Under the pieces are notes generated by a model. That model had not been told where the DNA came from. It ran no database searches and saw nothing but the letters and a program-made list of their open reading frames with translations. From Methanocorpusculum sp. (GTDB lineage: Archaea; Halobacteriota; Methanomicrobia; Methanomicrobiales; Methanocorpusculaceae): a DNA stretch of 8,499 nucleotides. Location: NCBI GenBank assembly GCA_029987395.1, contig DALTVX010000099.1, positions 1 through 8,499 of the forward strand. Reading direction: 5' to 3'. Each line of letters begins with the position of its first letter. The first letter of the stretch is position 1. Below, piece after piece: positions 6,271-8,499 of the stretch. Position numbers and translations under genes: made by a program.

Positions 6271-6873
6271 TCATCCATTTTTTCTGACAATATATAGTTC
6301 ATATATCATCATCAGCGCGAGCACGGCTAGGGATATGACCAAAAATCCCTGTGCAAAGTTATGGACCAACGGCATCCATGACATACTATCGGCTGCATAT
6401 CCGCTCACTGTTTGGACTGCAAAAATATCTGCAGCATCAGCGTTTTTCATTAGATATTCCGGCCTGACGATTCGGTTAAGCGTCTGAGGTATGGCGATAA
6501 CAAGGGAACATCCAATCGCGATCGCACCTGCCATCGTTCCGTATCTTTCCACGATACCTTTCAGATCAACGGTCTTTCGAGGTGCGAACACAACGACCTG
6601 ATCCTTGATCGCATAGATTTTCATCTCCCGTCCCTTCTCACTCCAGCGTGTGTTGGAGATCTCAACAAGCCCTGCTGAAAGCATATTTTCCAAATGATAT
6701 TTCACGGTTGTCAAAGGAAACCCGGTCAAACTTGATAGAGCCGTGGCACTCTGTGGATTACCGGTCAACGCGCTAAATAGATCCGCAGACGTGGGAGAAG
6801 ACATCGCCTTAGCAACTTTTTGCGCTTCAAGGGAACCATGTTCCAGCACAACTACATTCTCGTTCTGCATCAT
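6271..6873 (-). CDS. Winged-helix (ArsR-like) regulator with two C-terminal transmembrane helices
   Basis: The 200-residue product has an N-terminal winged-helix DNA-binding domain (about 13-95). The putative recognition helix is TTVKYHLENMLSAGLVEI (55-72), followed by a charged wing (about 73-91). Two hydrophobic stretches follow, at about 112-130 and 173-194, separated by roughly 42 mostly polar residues. Basic residues near the ends (RKN at 197-199) suggest that the DNA-binding domain and C-terminus are both cytoplasmic and the linker is outside. This points to a membrane-held transcription regulator sensing an external or membrane signal; the signal and target genes are unknown. It lies 71 bp downstream of alaS with its own terminator and promoter between, so it is probably transcribed separately. 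Two adjacent ATGs (6873-6871 and 6870-6868) are possible starts. No Shine-Dalgarno is visible, so translation may be nearly leaderless. Confidence 0.85.
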   Translation of the reverse strand: MMQNENVVVLEHGSLEAQKVAKAMSSPTSADLFSALTGNPQSATALSSLTGFPLTTVKYHLENMLSAGLVEISNTRWSEKGREMKIYAIKDQVVVFAPRKTVDLKGIVERYGTMAGAIAIGCSLVIAIPQTLNRIVRPEYLMKNADAADIFAVQTVSGYAADSMSWMPLVHNFAQGFLVISLAVLALMMIYELYIVRKNG

Positions 6874-6900
6874 ATGTACTTAATTTGTATGGATGTGGGC

Positions 6901-6910
6901 GGTTATAACC
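6901..6910 (-). promoter_or_regulatory. Putative palindromic TATA box for the membrane-anchored regulator
   Basis: GGTTATAACC is a perfect 10-bp palindrome centred about 32 bases before the ATG. A start site about 25 bases downstream would give a leader of around six bases, matching the absence of a Shine-Dalgarno. Because it is symmetrical, it could also be a binding site for a dimeric regulator. Confidence 0.45.
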
Positions 6911-6922
6911 CTCTCCTAAACT

Positions 6923-6936
6923 GCGAAAAAAATGGT
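6923..6936 (-). terminator. T-tract terminator after alaS
   Basis: On the minus strand, 12 bases past the alaS TAA, the sequence reads ACTACCATTTTTTTCGC with seven consecutive T (plus-strand A-run at 6926-6932). No strong hairpin precedes it, as is normal for archaea. Confidence 0.5.
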
Positions 6937-6944
6937 AGTTATGA

Positions 6945-8499
6945 TTATAATTCTGCACGGATGAAAGACTCAGCCTTCCGAAGTGCCTTGTCGACGGCAG
7001 ACAAGTCCACTCCAGCTCCCTGAGCAAGGTTTTCCTTTCCTCCGCCTTTTCCACCAAGTTCAGCACAAACTTCACCAACCAGTTTTCCGGCATGGACCTT
7101 TGGATTACCAGATGATGCAACAACGCCGAGACCATCTGACGTCGTGATCAAAACTGCTACACCGCCCCGCTCAGCTATTTTTCCTGCGACCGTAACAAGT
7201 TCCTTTCTGGAAACATCGATCTGTTTCATGATGACCTCTACTCCACCAATGTCGATCCCTTCGATTCTTGAAAGTTCAAGTTCTGCGATTTTTGCTCTGA
7301 GTTTCTCGATCTCTTTTCGCTGATCTTTCCACTCGGAGAAGAACCGATCGACGGATCCTGGAAGGTTTTCCGTCTGCACGGACAAGGTATCTGCGGATGT
7401 ATTCAAAAGGCACTGGATATGCTGCATCGCGTCAAGAGCTGCAAATCCTGCCGCAAACTCGATACGTTCGACCCCATCCTGGATATGTTCCAGTTTCAGG
7501 AGTTTGATCGGTCCGATCTCTCCCGTGCATTGACAGTGTGTTCCGGCGCATGCCTGGACCTCTGCCCCCATCTGGACAACACGTATGTCTTTTCCGGGCG
7601 GCACACCTCCCTGATAGAGGGCGAATCCAAATTTTTGCTCAGCCTTCACTCTGTTTTCGACCTTGATCATCGTCGGGAGATTTTCCATTACCAGACGGTT
7701 CGCGATCGTCTCCATCTGTTTCAGCTCCTCGGGCGTGATGTGAGTATAATGCCGGATATCCAACCGTGCAACATCGGTTGAAAGCTGTGATCCCGCCTGA
7801 TGGACATGCGGACCAAGAACCTCCTTTGCTGCACGAAGGATCATATGGGTTGCTGAGTGGTGACGCATGAGTGCCCATCTTCGGTCCTCATCCAGAACAC
7901 CTTTCACTCTATCGCCACGCTTAAGTGTGTTCTCCCGAACTTTGTGGAGGACCACATTTTCTGACTTTACGACCTCGTCAACACGGACCATCGTCGACTT
8001 CGTCACAAGCATGCCAGTATCTGATGGTTGTCCACCTCCTTCAGGGTAAAACAAGGTAGCATCAAGTACGACATAATTGTCGAGGATATCCAGAACCGTT
8101 GCATCAAACTCCATATCAGCGGGGCGTTCATAGAAACTCATACGCGTTTCTGGAATTTTTGATATACGTTCTGCATATTTATCGAGGGGAGAGATCGGTT
8201 TTTCCGTCTCGTTCTCGGAATGCATATCAGCGATCTGCGAATCGAAGTCATCCGGGATCTCGAACTCGGCTCCTGTATCTTTCAGGATCCTGCCCATCAG
8301 ATCCACTGGTATTCCGTGCGAGTCGTAGAGTGTGATCAGTTCGGCGAGCGGTACCGGCTCGTTCTTCTTGACATACGACTGTCCAACACGCTGAACAGTT
8401 CTGGTCCCGCGTTCGATGGTCGTATCATACTTCTCGACCTCACGACTGATGATGTGTCTAACGATATCCTCATCCTGCTCAAAGTTGGCAAGACCGACC
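6945..8499 (-). CDS. alaS: Alanyl-tRNA synthetase, archaeal type (partial, N-terminus off the right edge)
   Basis: The frame stays open from the right edge to a TAA at 6947-6945, giving the last 517 residues of a protein that is normally about 900 long in archaea. The missing part holds the alanine-activating domain. The visible part starts with the end of the tRNA-recognition region (VGLANFEQ). The editing domain, which clears Ser- and Gly-tRNA-Ala, follows: YPEGGGQPSD (about 151-160), the zinc motif HSATH (214-218) and CAGTH (317-321). A short charged helical, probably coiled-coil, segment lies near 388-410. The C-terminal DHHA1/C-Ala domain contains GGKGGGK (about 482-488) and ends in FIRAEL. 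A GTG at 8306-8304 could be mistaken for a start, but the homology continues through it to the edge. A T-tract terminator follows the stop. The identification is firm. Confidence 0.96.
   Translation of the reverse strand, partial: VGLANFEQDEDIVRHIISREVEKYDTTIERGTRTVQRVGQSYVKKNEPVPLAELITLYDSHGIPVDLMGRILKDTGAEFEIPDDFDSQIADMHSENETEKPISPLDKYAERISKIPETRMSFYERPADMEFDATVLDILDNYVVLDATLFYPEGGGQPSDTGMLVTKSTMVRVDEVVKSENVVLHKVRENTLKRGDRVKGVLDEDRRWALMRHHSATHMILRAAKEVLGPHVHQAGSQLSTDVARLDIRHYTHITPEELKQMETIANRLVMENLPTMIKVENRVKAEQKFGFALYQGGVPPGKDIRVVQMGAEVQACAGTHCQCTGEIGPIKLLKLEHIQDGVERIEFAAGFAALDAMQHIQCLLNTSADTLSVQTENLPGSVDRFFSEWKDQRKEIEKLRAKIAELELSRIEGIDIGGVEVIMKQIDVSRKELVTVAGKIAERGGVAVLITTSDGLGVVASSGNPKVHAGKLVGEVCAELGGKGGGKENLAQGAGVDLSAVDKALRKAESFIRAEL

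Noticed and set aside
6945..8306. A complete 453-residue protein starting at GTG 8306
   Set aside because: AlaRS sequence continues in frame through this codon to the window edge, so it is an internal valine and not a start.

Overview
The window looks like chromosomal DNA of a methanogenic archaeon, most likely of the order Methanomicrobiales; a Methanocorpusculum-like genome is a guess from overall impression only. The evidence is an archaeal-type prolyl-tRNA synthetase without an editing insertion, an archaeal-type alanyl-tRNA synthetase, an archaeal NusA-like protein made only of KH domains, and MfnB, which makes the furan precursor of methanofuran. Base composition and codon use look even across the window. 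I see no insertion sequence, tRNA, rRNA or CRISPR array.

Layout. From the left edge to 1533, minus strand, lies the N-terminal 511 residues of a large BadF/BcrA/HgdC-type ATP-dependent activase carrying two complete activase modules in tandem. A 130-bp divergent intergenic region (1534-1663) separates it from a plus-strand series: proS, a NusA-like two-KH-domain gene, hisE (its start overlaps the previous stop by four bases), mfnB and guaB. proS to hisE looks like one transcription unit. mfnB and guaB look like a second, with a possible leaderless start in the 71-bp gap before mfnB. guaB ends in a bacterial-looking hairpin plus T-tract that includes its own stop codon.

The right part is on the minus strand and converges on guaB. 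alaS enters from the right edge, with its N-terminal part missing. Then come a T-tract terminator, a TATA-like promoter, and a 200-residue protein with a winged-helix domain and two predicted membrane helices.

Most of the genes are housekeeping: two aminoacyl-tRNA synthetases, a transcription elongation/termination factor, histidine biosynthesis, GMP biosynthesis and methanofuran biosynthesis. The two least explained genes are the double activase, whose electron acceptor is unknown, and the membrane-anchored regulator. I found no clearly new multi-gene system.
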